Source of the DNA: Dehalogenimonas etheniformans
GTDB lineage: Bacteria > Chloroflexota > Dehalococcoidia > Dehalococcoidales > Dehalococcoidaceae
DNA length: 64,000 bases
Assembly: GCF_014672715.2 (NCBI RefSeq)
Contig: NZ_CP058566.2
Coordinates: forward strand, 496,001-560,000
Reading direction: 5' to 3'
Both the position numbers and the translations under genes were made by a program. Shown one piece after another: positions 44,801-51,156 of the stretch (within the stretch, counting starts at the first letter, position 1; the number at the start of each line of letters is the position of its first letter). The notes under the pieces were generated by a model. It did no database searches. It was not told where the DNA came from and saw nothing but the letters and a program-made list of their open reading frames with translations.

Positions 44801-44956
44801 ATGGGCGTAGCGCATCGCCCCGCACAGGTTGTCGTGGTCGGTGACGGCCAGCGCAGTGTAGCCAAGTTCCTTCGACCGGGTAAGCAGTTCCTCCAGCGAG
44901 GAAGCGCCGTCGTGGAAAGAGTAGTAGCTGTGGCAGTGAAGTTCGGCGTAAGGCAT
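41822..44956 (-). CDS. dnaE2: Error-prone DNA polymerase III alpha subunit DnaE2 (ImuC)
   Basis: C-family polymerase for translesion synthesis. The 1044 residues are shorter than replicative DnaE (about 1160), as in DnaE2. A PHP domain opens the protein (YAELHCHSYYSFHDGASSLE, LAVTDHDNLCGAMRY). The polymerase palm contains GRGRGSSVALLIGYLIG and PDIDLDFPRSIREDL with the catalytic Asp residues, followed by helix-hairpin-helix and OB-fold regions. Last gene of the imuB operon. Confidence 0.93.
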   Translation of the reverse strand: MPYAELHCHSYYSFHDGASSLEELLTRSKELGYTALAVTDHDNLCGAMRYAHLSKSLEFSGIIGAEITLKGGYHLTFLAENREGYRNLCRLITAAHEAPDRLNPEMPPEIIGEHARGLICLSGCPKGELSQLVESGKLDEARQLIRQYLGWFGSDNYFVELQSNLVYGDRARNKALVALARECGAQLVATGNVHYHVRERHRLQDCLAAIKACQSLEASHRQRRHNSEFYLRPISEIEAIFDFCPEAVSNTAKIAERCRFDLTQDSGYTFPDYPVPNGFTPDSFLEKLCLDAAVRRYGAITPKVKSRLDEEFRLIRKHKLAGFLLLYRDVITLGRDAMIDQGLSDPSLTLEENPPGRGRGSSVALLIGYLIGLSHIDPLKYKLSLERFLPEDAMGCVPDIDLDFPRSIREDLILRTHGKWGWRNAALAGTIATYQIKGAVRDLGKALGLPLEEVDQLSKHVDWGSARKLGAQMEKNLHFRDKIDSPVWRDLIELAAELDGFPKYMGQHPGGMIISTDPLTDIVPVQRGAIDGRYVCQWDKDSIDDAGFVKIDFLALGALSQMQEAVELIKKRTGQRIDMSRIDFDDQKVYNMLCKGDTIGIFQVESAAQMQTITRMKPRNLLDMAHEVAAVRPGVGVNGGVQDYLARRSKQKPVVYDHPLEEKSLGRTLGIILFQDQVNQLAMDIAGFSPLAADQLRRAFGRHHNEALLSHYHKQFMEGAAARGVGETAAEAIWEKFNGQYMFPESHAFAFGVTAYQASWLKLYYPLEFFVAIFNQQPMGFYNLETLKEDARRHGVTVLNPDINRSSSVSVIEGNALRLGFLHVGGLGSASADAILAGQKSGLFNSVGDFLERSGILEETALALAAAGAFDSLEPNRRQVKWEIGLRYRPVNSQLFLPLPVAQDMTKLSSLTPWEKMQEEYNVLGLFPAGHIMASLRPRFSRWVSSSKDIERLNDGDEVTTAGMVIRRQRPRGKVVFITLEDEFGHVPLMVFPQVYGRQEHKFKSPFLVVKGRLTRREGTHNVVVNEVRPFSALEKAPSSKDWH

Positions 44957-44965
44957 CGAAATAAC

Positions 44966-45250
44966 CTAATAGCTCTGGTGGTACCATTTACCGTCGACAA
45001 GGTCCTTGAAGAGGGTCAGTCGCCGCCCATTGACGAGGATGACGGCGTAGTACATACGGGAGAGCGCTCTCGCTCGCCACCACTCGTCATCGAGGCGCCA
45101 GATGTCATCGATGACGGCGACAGGTAGCTTACGCCCCAGGGTTACCACCCTCGGTTGCCCGGAAGCCTCCTCATCGACGGCGATAGGTTCAGGCAGGTTT
45201 ACCGGTTTAAGGGTATCAGCGTGAAGCGTCTTTCCGGTATCCGTGACCAT
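44966..45250 (-). CDS. Small protein linked to imuB-dnaE2 (DUF6504-like)
   Basis: A 94-residue protein lying between imuB and dnaE2 and overlapping the end of imuB by 52 bases. It contains RKLPVAVIDDIWRLDDEWWRARALSRMYY, resembling the small DUF6504-type partners encoded with ImuB in other bacteria. Its role is unknown; a mutasome accessory is a reasonable inference from position. Confidence 0.7.
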   Translation of the reverse strand: MVTDTGKTLHADTLKPVNLPEPIAVDEEASGQPRVVTLGRKLPVAVIDDIWRLDDEWWRARALSRMYYAVILVNGRRLTLFKDLVDGKWYHQSY

Positions 45251-46383
45251 GGCTCGACCTCTTTGATCTTAAATAATTGCGGCGCGCCGAGCTTGAGTTC
45301 CAGTTGCTTGATATCGCCGGCCAGTTTCTCGCCCGACCTGACCTCGGTGAAGATGCTGCTCTGGCGTCCGTCGGGGCGGCCGATGCGGGTGATCTTCATG
45401 CCCAGTTCCTCTACCGGGCCGGGCTGGGGACAGTATTCCATGACCTGCCTGATGCGGGTCAGGGCTGTTTTGATGTTCATTGCGGGCTCCTTGAAGTGGA
45501 CCGCCTTTTGCCAGTGCTCGGACAGGCTGGTGTGGCTCCAGAGTTCGACGCAGCGGATGCCGGCGCCGCGGTGGCCGAAGCGGGCGAAGGCTCGAGAAAG
45601 GAGCGATTCGATAGCCATTAGCATGATGTCCAGCGACTCCGTGGCCGAGGGCAGGCTGGTGCTCTCCTCGATGAGTTCCTCCGACAGGCGGGGGTAGAGC
45701 AGCGTGTCGTCGAAACCGGCGGCGAGTTCGCCGATGCGCCTGCCCTCGGGGCCGAACTGTGCCTCCAGCTTGGAGATTTGAATTTCGGCGACCTTGCCGA
45801 GACTGTGCAGCCCGAAATCGTGAAGCCTCATCTTGCTCTTGAGCGACACCGGCAGCAGGTCGCAGGAAAGGTCTTTAAAGTAGGCGGCGGCGTCGCCTTG
45901 AATTGTTTTGTAACCATCGAAAGCGCTGTCGAGGGCGGCGAGATAGGCAGGAAACTTGCCCGCGGCGATACCCAGGCGTGCCTCGAAGCCTTCGGGGAGG
46001 GACTTGCGCACTGCGGAGACAAGGTCGTCATCGGTGGGGTAGAGCATCTCCAGGCCGTCGCAGCCGATGTAGATGTCGCCCAGGGCGCTGCCTTCGACGA
46101 GCGGGCTGACCTTCTCAAGGGCGTCCAGCACGCCGTTGAAGACGCTCCAGTAGTGGGCCATGTCGGCGTGGAGGAGCTCCATCTCGCCGTGGCGGGAGAG
46201 GGCCTGCTGGAGGGGCATGTCGCGCTCGAGGCCTTTGAGATCGGGGGAGAAGTCCAGCAGCAGTTTCTGGGAGCCGACGGAGTAGGTGACCGCGGCGGGG
46301 CGGCCGGCCAGTTCGGGCTTCTTCAGTATTTCGCACCGCAGGGGGAAGTGGGGCAGGAGGACACACAGCAGCTTCATCATCAA
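45199..46383 (-). CDS. imuB: ImuB-type Y-family polymerase-like protein
   Basis: A 394-residue Y-family homologue that serves as mutasome hub rather than polymerase. The palm metal ligands are altered: the N-terminal region reads CVLLPHFPLRC instead of DMDAFFAS, and the SxDE site is IYIGCDGLEML. The thumb/little-finger region is present (LGLHSLGKVAEIQISKLEAQFG). First gene of the operon with a LexA-like box upstream. No recA-like imuA lies in the window. Confidence 0.88.
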   Translation of the reverse strand: MMMKLLCVLLPHFPLRCEILKKPELAGRPAAVTYSVGSQKLLLDFSPDLKGLERDMPLQQALSRHGEMELLHADMAHYWSVFNGVLDALEKVSPLVEGSALGDIYIGCDGLEMLYPTDDDLVSAVRKSLPEGFEARLGIAAGKFPAYLAALDSAFDGYKTIQGDAAAYFKDLSCDLLPVSLKSKMRLHDFGLHSLGKVAEIQISKLEAQFGPEGRRIGELAAGFDDTLLYPRLSEELIEESTSLPSATESLDIMLMAIESLLSRAFARFGHRGAGIRCVELWSHTSLSEHWQKAVHFKEPAMNIKTALTRIRQVMEYCPQPGPVEELGMKITRIGRPDGRQSSIFTEVRSGEKLAGDIKQLELKLGAPQLFKIKEVEPWSRIPERRFTLIPLNR

Positions 46384-46715
46384 CCTTCAATTATTATTTT
46401 CTCAAAAATGCATAAATCGACTGAAACGACTCTCTTTTTACGTTCATTTTTCACCGAAGGGGACAGAAGGGAAGTGAAACAAATCTTTGACTGTGCATTG
46501 TCTCGTCCTCATCTTCCCCGCCCCGGGCACAAATATTGTGCCCTACGGAGTGTTCTAACTCAAGTGTTCTAATATTATAATAGAACCGTTGTTCATTTGT
46601 CAATAGGGGGGTGCCGACGTTGTCGGATGGAGAGAAGCGTCGCATAATTATTGGTGAACTGTTCAATAGGGCACCGAGACTCTTCACTTCATTCAAAATG
46701 ACAAAGGGGAGACAT
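46384..46715. other. Divergent control region between imuB and the HAD gene
   Basis: About 330 bases. Visible: a palindrome GGGCACAA-ATA-TTGTGCCC (46525-46543), a direct repeat GTGTTCTAA at 46550 and 46564, an inverted repeat GTTCTA...TAGAAC (46567-46586), and the LexA-like box at 46583. These are operator candidates for imuB. Confidence 0.55.
46583..46594. promoter_or_regulatory. LexA (SOS) box candidate
   Basis: GAAC-CGTT-GTTC, the Gram-positive/Chloroflexi-type LexA palindrome (GAAC-N4-GTTC), lies about 200 bases before imuB and 120 bases before the HAD gene. SOS control of the mutasome is the usual arrangement. Confidence 0.65.
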
Positions 46716-47798
46716 TTGAAAAATATTTATGAACTGATCGTCATCGACTTGGACGGGACCATCGTCGATGCTCATGGCAATATCTCTAACGCCGATAAAA
46801 TCGCCATCGCCGAAGCTAGAACCCTCGGCATCAGGGTTGCCCTTTCCACGGGAAGGGTCGTCGATGCGTGCCGCAAATACATCACAGAACTTGGGCTTGA
46901 CGGAGTCCACATCTTTTTTGACGGCGCTCTGGTATATGATCCGAGCCTCAAGGACATGATCTACTCCCAACCGATAAAAACCGAAACCCTGAAAGAAGCC
47001 ATCGCCTTCGCTCGCCAGAACCGGATTTATATCGAGCTTTACGCCATCGACCGTTATTTCGTCGAAGAGATAAACTGGGCCGACAAGATACACCGCGAGT
47101 TTTTCGGGCTGCACAGCACGTTAGCCAATTTCGATGACATTGCCGGCAAGGAAACCATCATAAAATGTGAGTTGATGGTTCACAACGATGCAGAGGAAGC
47201 CAAATATCAACGTTTCATTGAGCATTTTAAAGACAAATTGCGAGGCTCGATCGCGCGTACTCCCGCCTACCCGGACGTCCGGTTTGTAAACGTGGTCGAC
47301 CCCAGGGTCTCCAAGGGTTCGGCCCTCGAAAAGCTGGCGGAACATCTCGATATCGATCTGGACAGGGTGATGGCGATAGGAGACGGCACCAACGACCTGT
47401 CGCTCCTCGAAAAGGCCGGGCTGAAGATCGCCATGGGGAATGCCCGCGATGAGCTGAAAAGCATCGCAGATCACGTCACCCTGCCGGTAGATAAATCCGG
47501 CGTCGCGGCGGCAATAAATAAATTCATCCTGGAGGGTGAAACCGGGCGAGGCAAGCCTCGCCCTTACGATGGAATGGACGGAGGGCACATGAAATTTCGG
47601 ATTGTCGTCGAAAAGGATCCTGAAACGAATGAATTTTCCGCCTATTGCCCCGAACTGCCTGGTTGCAACAGTTGCGGGATGACCGAAGAAGATGCGGTCG
47701 CCAATGCCACCGAGGCGATCAAGCTATATCTCGAGCCATCGGAAATCGGCAAAGAATGCACCGGTAAAGTTTGCGAGGTCGAGGTAAACCTGGATTGA
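46716..47798 (+). CDS. HAD (Cof-type) phosphatase reading frame running into HicB
   Basis: Residues 1 to about 275 are a Cof-type HAD phosphatase: the frame starts at a TTG at 46716 (AAAGGGGAG upstream), with ELIVIDLDGTIVDAHG (nucleophile DLDGT), STGRVVDACR and MAIGDGTNDLSLLEKAG. Instead of stopping, the frame passes through a 20-base palindromic repeat into a HicB-like domain that ends at 47798. Either the HAD stop codon was lost on insertion of the repeat or this is a true fusion. HAD substrate unknown. Confidence 0.75.
   Translation: MKNIYELIVIDLDGTIVDAHGNISNADKIAIAEARTLGIRVALSTGRVVDACRKYITELGLDGVHIFFDGALVYDPSLKDMIYSQPIKTETLKEAIAFARQNRIYIELYAIDRYFVEEINWADKIHREFFGLHSTLANFDDIAGKETIIKCELMVHNDAEEAKYQRFIEHFKDKLRGSIARTPAYPDVRFVNVVDPRVSKGSALEKLAEHLDIDLDRVMAIGDGTNDLSLLEKAGLKIAMGNARDELKSIADHVTLPVDKSGVAAAINKFILEGETGRGKPRPYDGMDGGHMKFRIVVEKDPETNEFSAYCPELPGCNSCGMTEEDAVANATEAIKLYLEPSEIGKECTGKVCEVEVNLD
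47544..47563. repeat. REP-like palindrome within the HAD/HicB frame
   Basis: GGGCGAGGC-AA-GCCTCGCCC, a perfect 9-base inverted repeat. It joins the HAD part to the HicB part and encodes RGKPRPYDG without a stop. It looks like a short interspersed palindrome rather than protein sequence under selection. Confidence 0.7.
47589..47798 (+). CDS. hicB: HicB-family antitoxin (also readable as C-terminus of the HAD frame)
   Basis: A HicB-type antitoxin domain of 69 residues: FRIVVEKDPETNEFSAYCPE, LPGCNSCGMTEEDAVANATE and AIKLYLE. An internal ATG at 47589 has GGAGGG 5 bases upstream, so it could be made as a separate protein. hicA follows with overlapping stop/start codons. HicB normally binds HicA and represses the operon, often with an added DNA-binding domain that is absent here. 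Confidence 0.82.
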   Translation: MKFRIVVEKDPETNEFSAYCPELPGCNSCGMTEEDAVANATEAIKLYLEPSEIGKECTGKVCEVEVNLD

Positions 47799-48025
47799 CC
47801 TATCACATACCGCACCGGCCCACTGAAATGGTGGTCAAGGTGCTGGAGCGCCACGGTTTTGTCCTTATTGCTCAACGCGGCAGCCACCAGAAGTGGCGAT
47901 CCTGCGTGATTTCCAAAGAATGCAGGCAGGTGATAGTGCCCTTTCACCAGGGCCATGATCTGCCCACAGGCACGATGAAAAGCATCATCGAGGGTAGCGG
48001 ATTACCCCCGACAGATTTTAGTTAG
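47795..48025 (+). CDS. hicA: HicA-family mRNA interferase toxin
   Basis: A small double-stranded RNA-binding-fold toxin. Motifs: MVVKVLERHGFVLIAQRGSHQKW (catalytic His in RGSHxK) and VIVPFHQGHDLPTGTMKSII. The start is a TTG at 47795 overlapping the hicB stop, or the ATG at 47828. It has the typical LPTGT loop. Order is hicB-hicA, the reverse of the most common one but known. Confidence 0.85.
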   Translation: MTYHIPHRPTEMVVKVLERHGFVLIAQRGSHQKWRSCVISKECRQVIVPFHQGHDLPTGTMKSIIEGSGLPPTDFS

Positions 48026-48041
48026 TTATCCGAAGGTCGCT

Positions 48042-48254
48042 TCAGGAATTCGCTTCTTCAAACATCTGCCAGGCCAGGCGTTCGACATCTTCTCTTTTGA
48101 ATCTTCGATCACCCCGGCTGGAGATACGCCAGTATTCGATCCTGCCCTGATCTCCCCAACGCCGGAGAGTGCTCTTGGAAACGTTGAGAAGTTGACTGGC
48201 TGCACGAACGTTAAGCATACGGCCTGCGGATATGGTCGTCTGTACTGCGCTCAT
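48042..48254 (-). CDS. Excisionase-type HTH DNA-binding protein
   Basis: A 70-residue MerR/excisionase-like protein: MLNVRAASQLLNVSKSTLRR (helix-turn-helix), WGDQGRIEYWRISSRGDRRF and KREDVERLAWQMF. It lies just after hicA on the opposite strand. It may be a small regulator or a leftover of a mobile element. Confidence 0.8.
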   Translation of the reverse strand: MSAVQTTISAGRMLNVRAASQLLNVSKSTLRRWGDQGRIEYWRISSRGDRRFKREDVERLAWQMFEEANS

Positions 48255-48760
48255 ACCCCTAATAACGGGAAATCAGGAAAAATGTCAGCGGGGGTTCGAC
48301 GCTCATACTCTGACGTCGCCTTAATGAACAAAAACCGATAGAGACAATCCAGTGAAAGCGCAAAAACGTTAAATGAGATGTAACCTTTGGGGGGTAGAAA
48401 AGATTGAGGCACTTTGGAGAAGAATTGACTGAAATAAAAAAGGGGCCCCAGGTAACCTTTGCCCCCTAAGTAGAATCTACCGGACTCTCTGAACAGAACC
48501 TACGAAGTTTTCAAAAACACCAGCAAGGATGAACCCTGATTTTGTTTAGTTTACCTTCGAGATGTCCGGTCAGGTCATTGCCTAGCAGCCGTGCTCATTG
48601 CATTGGTTACCTGGGACAAGTCAATAATCCCACTATTATTGACCGGTGTCAAAGCCATTGGGGGATATTTAGAGGCGGATGATGGTCGTAATAACCTTGT
48701 CTATTCAGCACGGGATAAGCATCGGAACGAACATTATGAGCTAGCGCAAAACGGGATGCC
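48255..48760. other. Non-coding or degenerate gap in the hicBA region
   Basis: About 500 bases without a supported gene. GTAACCTTTG occurs at about 48379 and 48451, the second inside an imperfect AGGGGC...GCCCCCT hairpin. One open frame at 48591-48806 has no ribosome site and no recognisable domain and is not called. Low coding character, possibly a decayed element. Confidence 0.45.
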
Positions 48761-49045
48761 TTATGGACAGTCAGGGCAAGGTATCCAACCTTCGCCATGG
48801 CACTGAGGACATGGATATGGCTCAAAACCGCTGTTGATGGTGCCGTTCATGCACCTTCGGATTGGGACGGGATTTTTGCTATTGGGGCACCTGACGCGCC
48901 GCTGGTTGTTACACGTGGGACAAACGTGACCACCGGATCCGGTGCGCGATGGCGGAGGGGCTAGGAACGCAATTTCACAGCCGCACCGGCGGCAAGTCCG
49001 GTCGTTTTCTCCTACACTTGCGCGGCATTGTGGACAATAAGCCAT
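48761..49045 (-). CDS. Zinc-ribbon / DnaJ-Cys-like protein
   Basis: A 94-residue Cys-rich protein: MAYCPQCRASV and CRRCGCEIAF form one zinc ribbon. HVCPTCNNQRRVRCPNS and CPQCHGEGWIPCPDCP resemble the CxxCxGxG modules of the DnaJ zinc domain. Metal binding is clear from spacing. Its role is unknown. Confidence 0.7.
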   Translation of the reverse strand: MAYCPQCRASVGENDRTCRRCGCEIAFLAPPPSRTGSGGHVCPTCNNQRRVRCPNSKNPVPIRRCMNGTINSGFEPYPCPQCHGEGWIPCPDCP

Positions 49046-49104
49046 CTCAATTCCTCTTGAACCGGTATCCGCCAGTATATCGATTTCTGTCTAAGGAATT
49101 CCAA

Positions 49105-50031
49105 TTACTTTAGGTTTACATCGAAAAAATCGGCGACAATCTTATAAATTTCCGGCAGACTCGGCGAAATTGCGCCGCCGGCAGGCGCGAAACTGTGACC
49201 CGCATTTTTCACGACGACCAGGGTGGCCGGGACTTTGGCGGCGATCAACCGGTCGTAAAAGCCTTGAGATTGAGCTGGTGGCACCACGACGTCTTGATCG
49301 CCCTGTATTATCAGGAACGGCGGATTGCCTGCGGCCACGTAGCTTACAGGGCTATATTTGTCCAGAGTTTTTGAATCCGATCCGCCGAAGATTGCGGCCG
49401 TGGCGAAAGGCGGAGCTCCTGCAAAAAGGGCGTTCAGATCCTCCGGACCGTAGGGGTCAACGACTGCCTTCACTTTACTGGACTGGTCCTGCCAGCCGCC
49501 GGTGCCTTCGAACTGGTTGACGCCGGCGGTGACTCCCAGCAGCGAAACCAGATGCCCGCCGGCGCTGGCGCCCATAGCCCCAATCCGAGCCGGATCGATA
49601 CCATAATCGGTAGCCTTTGCACGGAGGAATCGGACGGCGCATTTCACATCCTCTATGGGGGCAGGGAATTTGTAAGTCGGGGCCAAACGGTAGTTGATCG
49701 AGGCCACTAAATATCCACGGGAGGTAAGTTCGCCGGTATAACCAGGGGGTATCTCATTTTTATCGCCGCCTACCCAACCGCCGCCATGGACATAGATAAT
49801 CGCTGGTACGGGCCCGGTGGCTGCCTTGGGATAATAGACATCCATTCGTAAAGCAATGGGGCCTCCGGTGCCAAACACGACGTCCCTGTCTACGGTGCCG
49901 AGCTTTTCGGGCCTAACAGTGGTCAATTCAGAGACTGTAGTTGAGGGCGGAACCCGGGATTGGCCCTGACAGCCGGATAACACCAGCACAAACATGAGAA
50001 TGAAACTGGCAAGTTTGAACCGAGATTTCAT
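49105..50031 (-). CDS. Lipoprotein alpha/beta-hydrolase (esterase-like)
   Basis: Secreted esterase of the hormone-sensitive-lipase type. A lipoprotein signal (FILMFVLVLSGC) is followed by IIYVHGGGWVGGD (oxyanion hole), the nucleophile elbow GAMGASAGGHLVS, QGDQDVVVPP (Asp) and KNAGHSFAP (His). Start set at the ATG at 50031, as the longer frame lacks a signal-like start. Outer-surface anchoring is inferred from the lipobox. Confidence 0.85.
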   Translation of the reverse strand: MKSRFKLASFILMFVLVLSGCQGQSRVPPSTTVSELTTVRPEKLGTVDRDVVFGTGGPIALRMDVYYPKAATGPVPAIIYVHGGGWVGGDKNEIPPGYTGELTSRGYLVASINYRLAPTYKFPAPIEDVKCAVRFLRAKATDYGIDPARIGAMGASAGGHLVSLLGVTAGVNQFEGTGGWQDQSSKVKAVVDPYGPEDLNALFAGAPPFATAAIFGGSDSKTLDKYSPVSYVAAGNPPFLIIQGDQDVVVPPAQSQGFYDRLIAAKVPATLVVVKNAGHSFAPAGGAISPSLPEIYKIVADFFDVNLK

Positions 50032-50142
50032 AGTTAACCAGGGAAAACGAGAAGGAATACACAAATATTCTGATAAATTATATCACGTTCAATCTAAATA
50101 CGGTTTCGGTTGGGGATCGCCGAATTCGGCATCCGATCAAAA

Positions 50143-50967
50143 TCAGATAAATTCTGCCTTTTCAACCTTCAGCCTGATATATTCAAAATCGCCCTCAGGG
50201 GCGTTCCAAACGGCGTTGCCTTCGGTGGGGATGCGGAAGCCGTTGAATTCCTGGTAATGGGACCATGTACCTGACCAGGGGGTCATTTTGCCGGTGTCAT
50301 TGCGGAACCTGCCCGAAGAAATGAAAGCGACAATTTCATCTTCGCTATTGAAGCGAAAAATTCCAGAGGCGGTTATGCCGCTGTCAGATATGGTTGCTCC
50401 TGCGGTCTGATCGTCAATCGCTTTCCAGGTGATATTTCCAGCCAGGATGGCGGTGGGGAGCACGGGCAATTCGGAAAGGTATCTTAAAAGAGAAGCATGG
50501 TCCATCTTAGGGCCGCGGACATCGAACAGGGGGAAGGTCGAAAGGATGCTGATGAGCATATTGCCTTTGCCGTTGGAATAACGGTCGCGGGCGGCGACCC
50601 AGGCAGGGCCGAGTTTCATCCGGGCAACCCAGGAAAAGGCAGTCGGCACCACGGAATAATATTGATCCGCTTCGATTTTGATCCAACGCTGGTTGAAGCG
50701 CATCTGGCCTGTCTGCTTCAGATGAAGGCGGCTTACGTAAGGAGTGCCTGGTTTGACAACTTTGGTGAGATAGCGGCGGACGGGGGCGGGGAATTCGGCG
50801 ATCGATGATACTTCGAAAGTTTTTTCGAGGGTCTGAGCCCCGGCATTTAGCGTTTCAATCTCGACGCGGCGAGATTCATTCCAGTTTTTTGACCCTCGAC
50901 CGATTAATACGGCCATAAGGATAGCGACGATAAGGTCGAATACGAGAAATGCGATGAGCCAAGTCAT
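50143..50967 (-). CDS. DUF6544/DUF6920-like membrane-anchored protein
   Basis: A 274-residue protein with one N-terminal membrane helix (WLIAFLVFDLIVAILMAVLI) and a soluble part containing PAPVRRYLTKVVKPGTPYVS, LKQTGQMRFNQRWIKIEADQ and YQEFNGFRIPTEGNAVWNA. These match a family of unknown function. The start at 50967 is the first with the membrane helix at the N-terminus. Confidence 0.7.
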   Translation of the reverse strand: MTWLIAFLVFDLIVAILMAVLIGRGSKNWNESRRVEIETLNAGAQTLEKTFEVSSIAEFPAPVRRYLTKVVKPGTPYVSRLHLKQTGQMRFNQRWIKIEADQYYSVVPTAFSWVARMKLGPAWVAARDRYSNGKGNMLISILSTFPLFDVRGPKMDHASLLRYLSELPVLPTAILAGNITWKAIDDQTAGATISDSGITASGIFRFNSEDEIVAFISSGRFRNDTGKMTPWSGTWSHYQEFNGFRIPTEGNAVWNAPEGDFEYIRLKVEKAEFI

Positions 50968-51046
50968 AATTTTCGGTGGCTTATCCTTCGAATACGATTG
51001 AGATTCTTCCCCATCGACTACGCTCAGGATCAGAATGATAAAACGA

Positions 51047-51079
51047 TTATAAACTCTCTTGAACGAGGCGGGCAAGGTC
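51047..51079 (-). repeat. Remnant copy of the uvrC 3' end
   Basis: Minus-strand translation gives DLARLVQESL followed by a stop, close to the last residues of UvrC (LARLIKESL, stop at 51157). The remnant lies about 80 bases after the real uvrC end. It suggests that a partial duplication of the uvrC tail was left behind. Confidence 0.6.
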
Positions 51080-51156
51080 GTATGATCGGGTAGGTGGACT
51101 ATTCGGGGACGATTGCCACGGACTGCCATTCAAGGCAGTCCTCGCAAAGACAGTTT

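Noticed and set aside
48591-48806. 71-codon open frame in the gap after the HTH gene
   Set aside because: No ribosome site and no family likeness.
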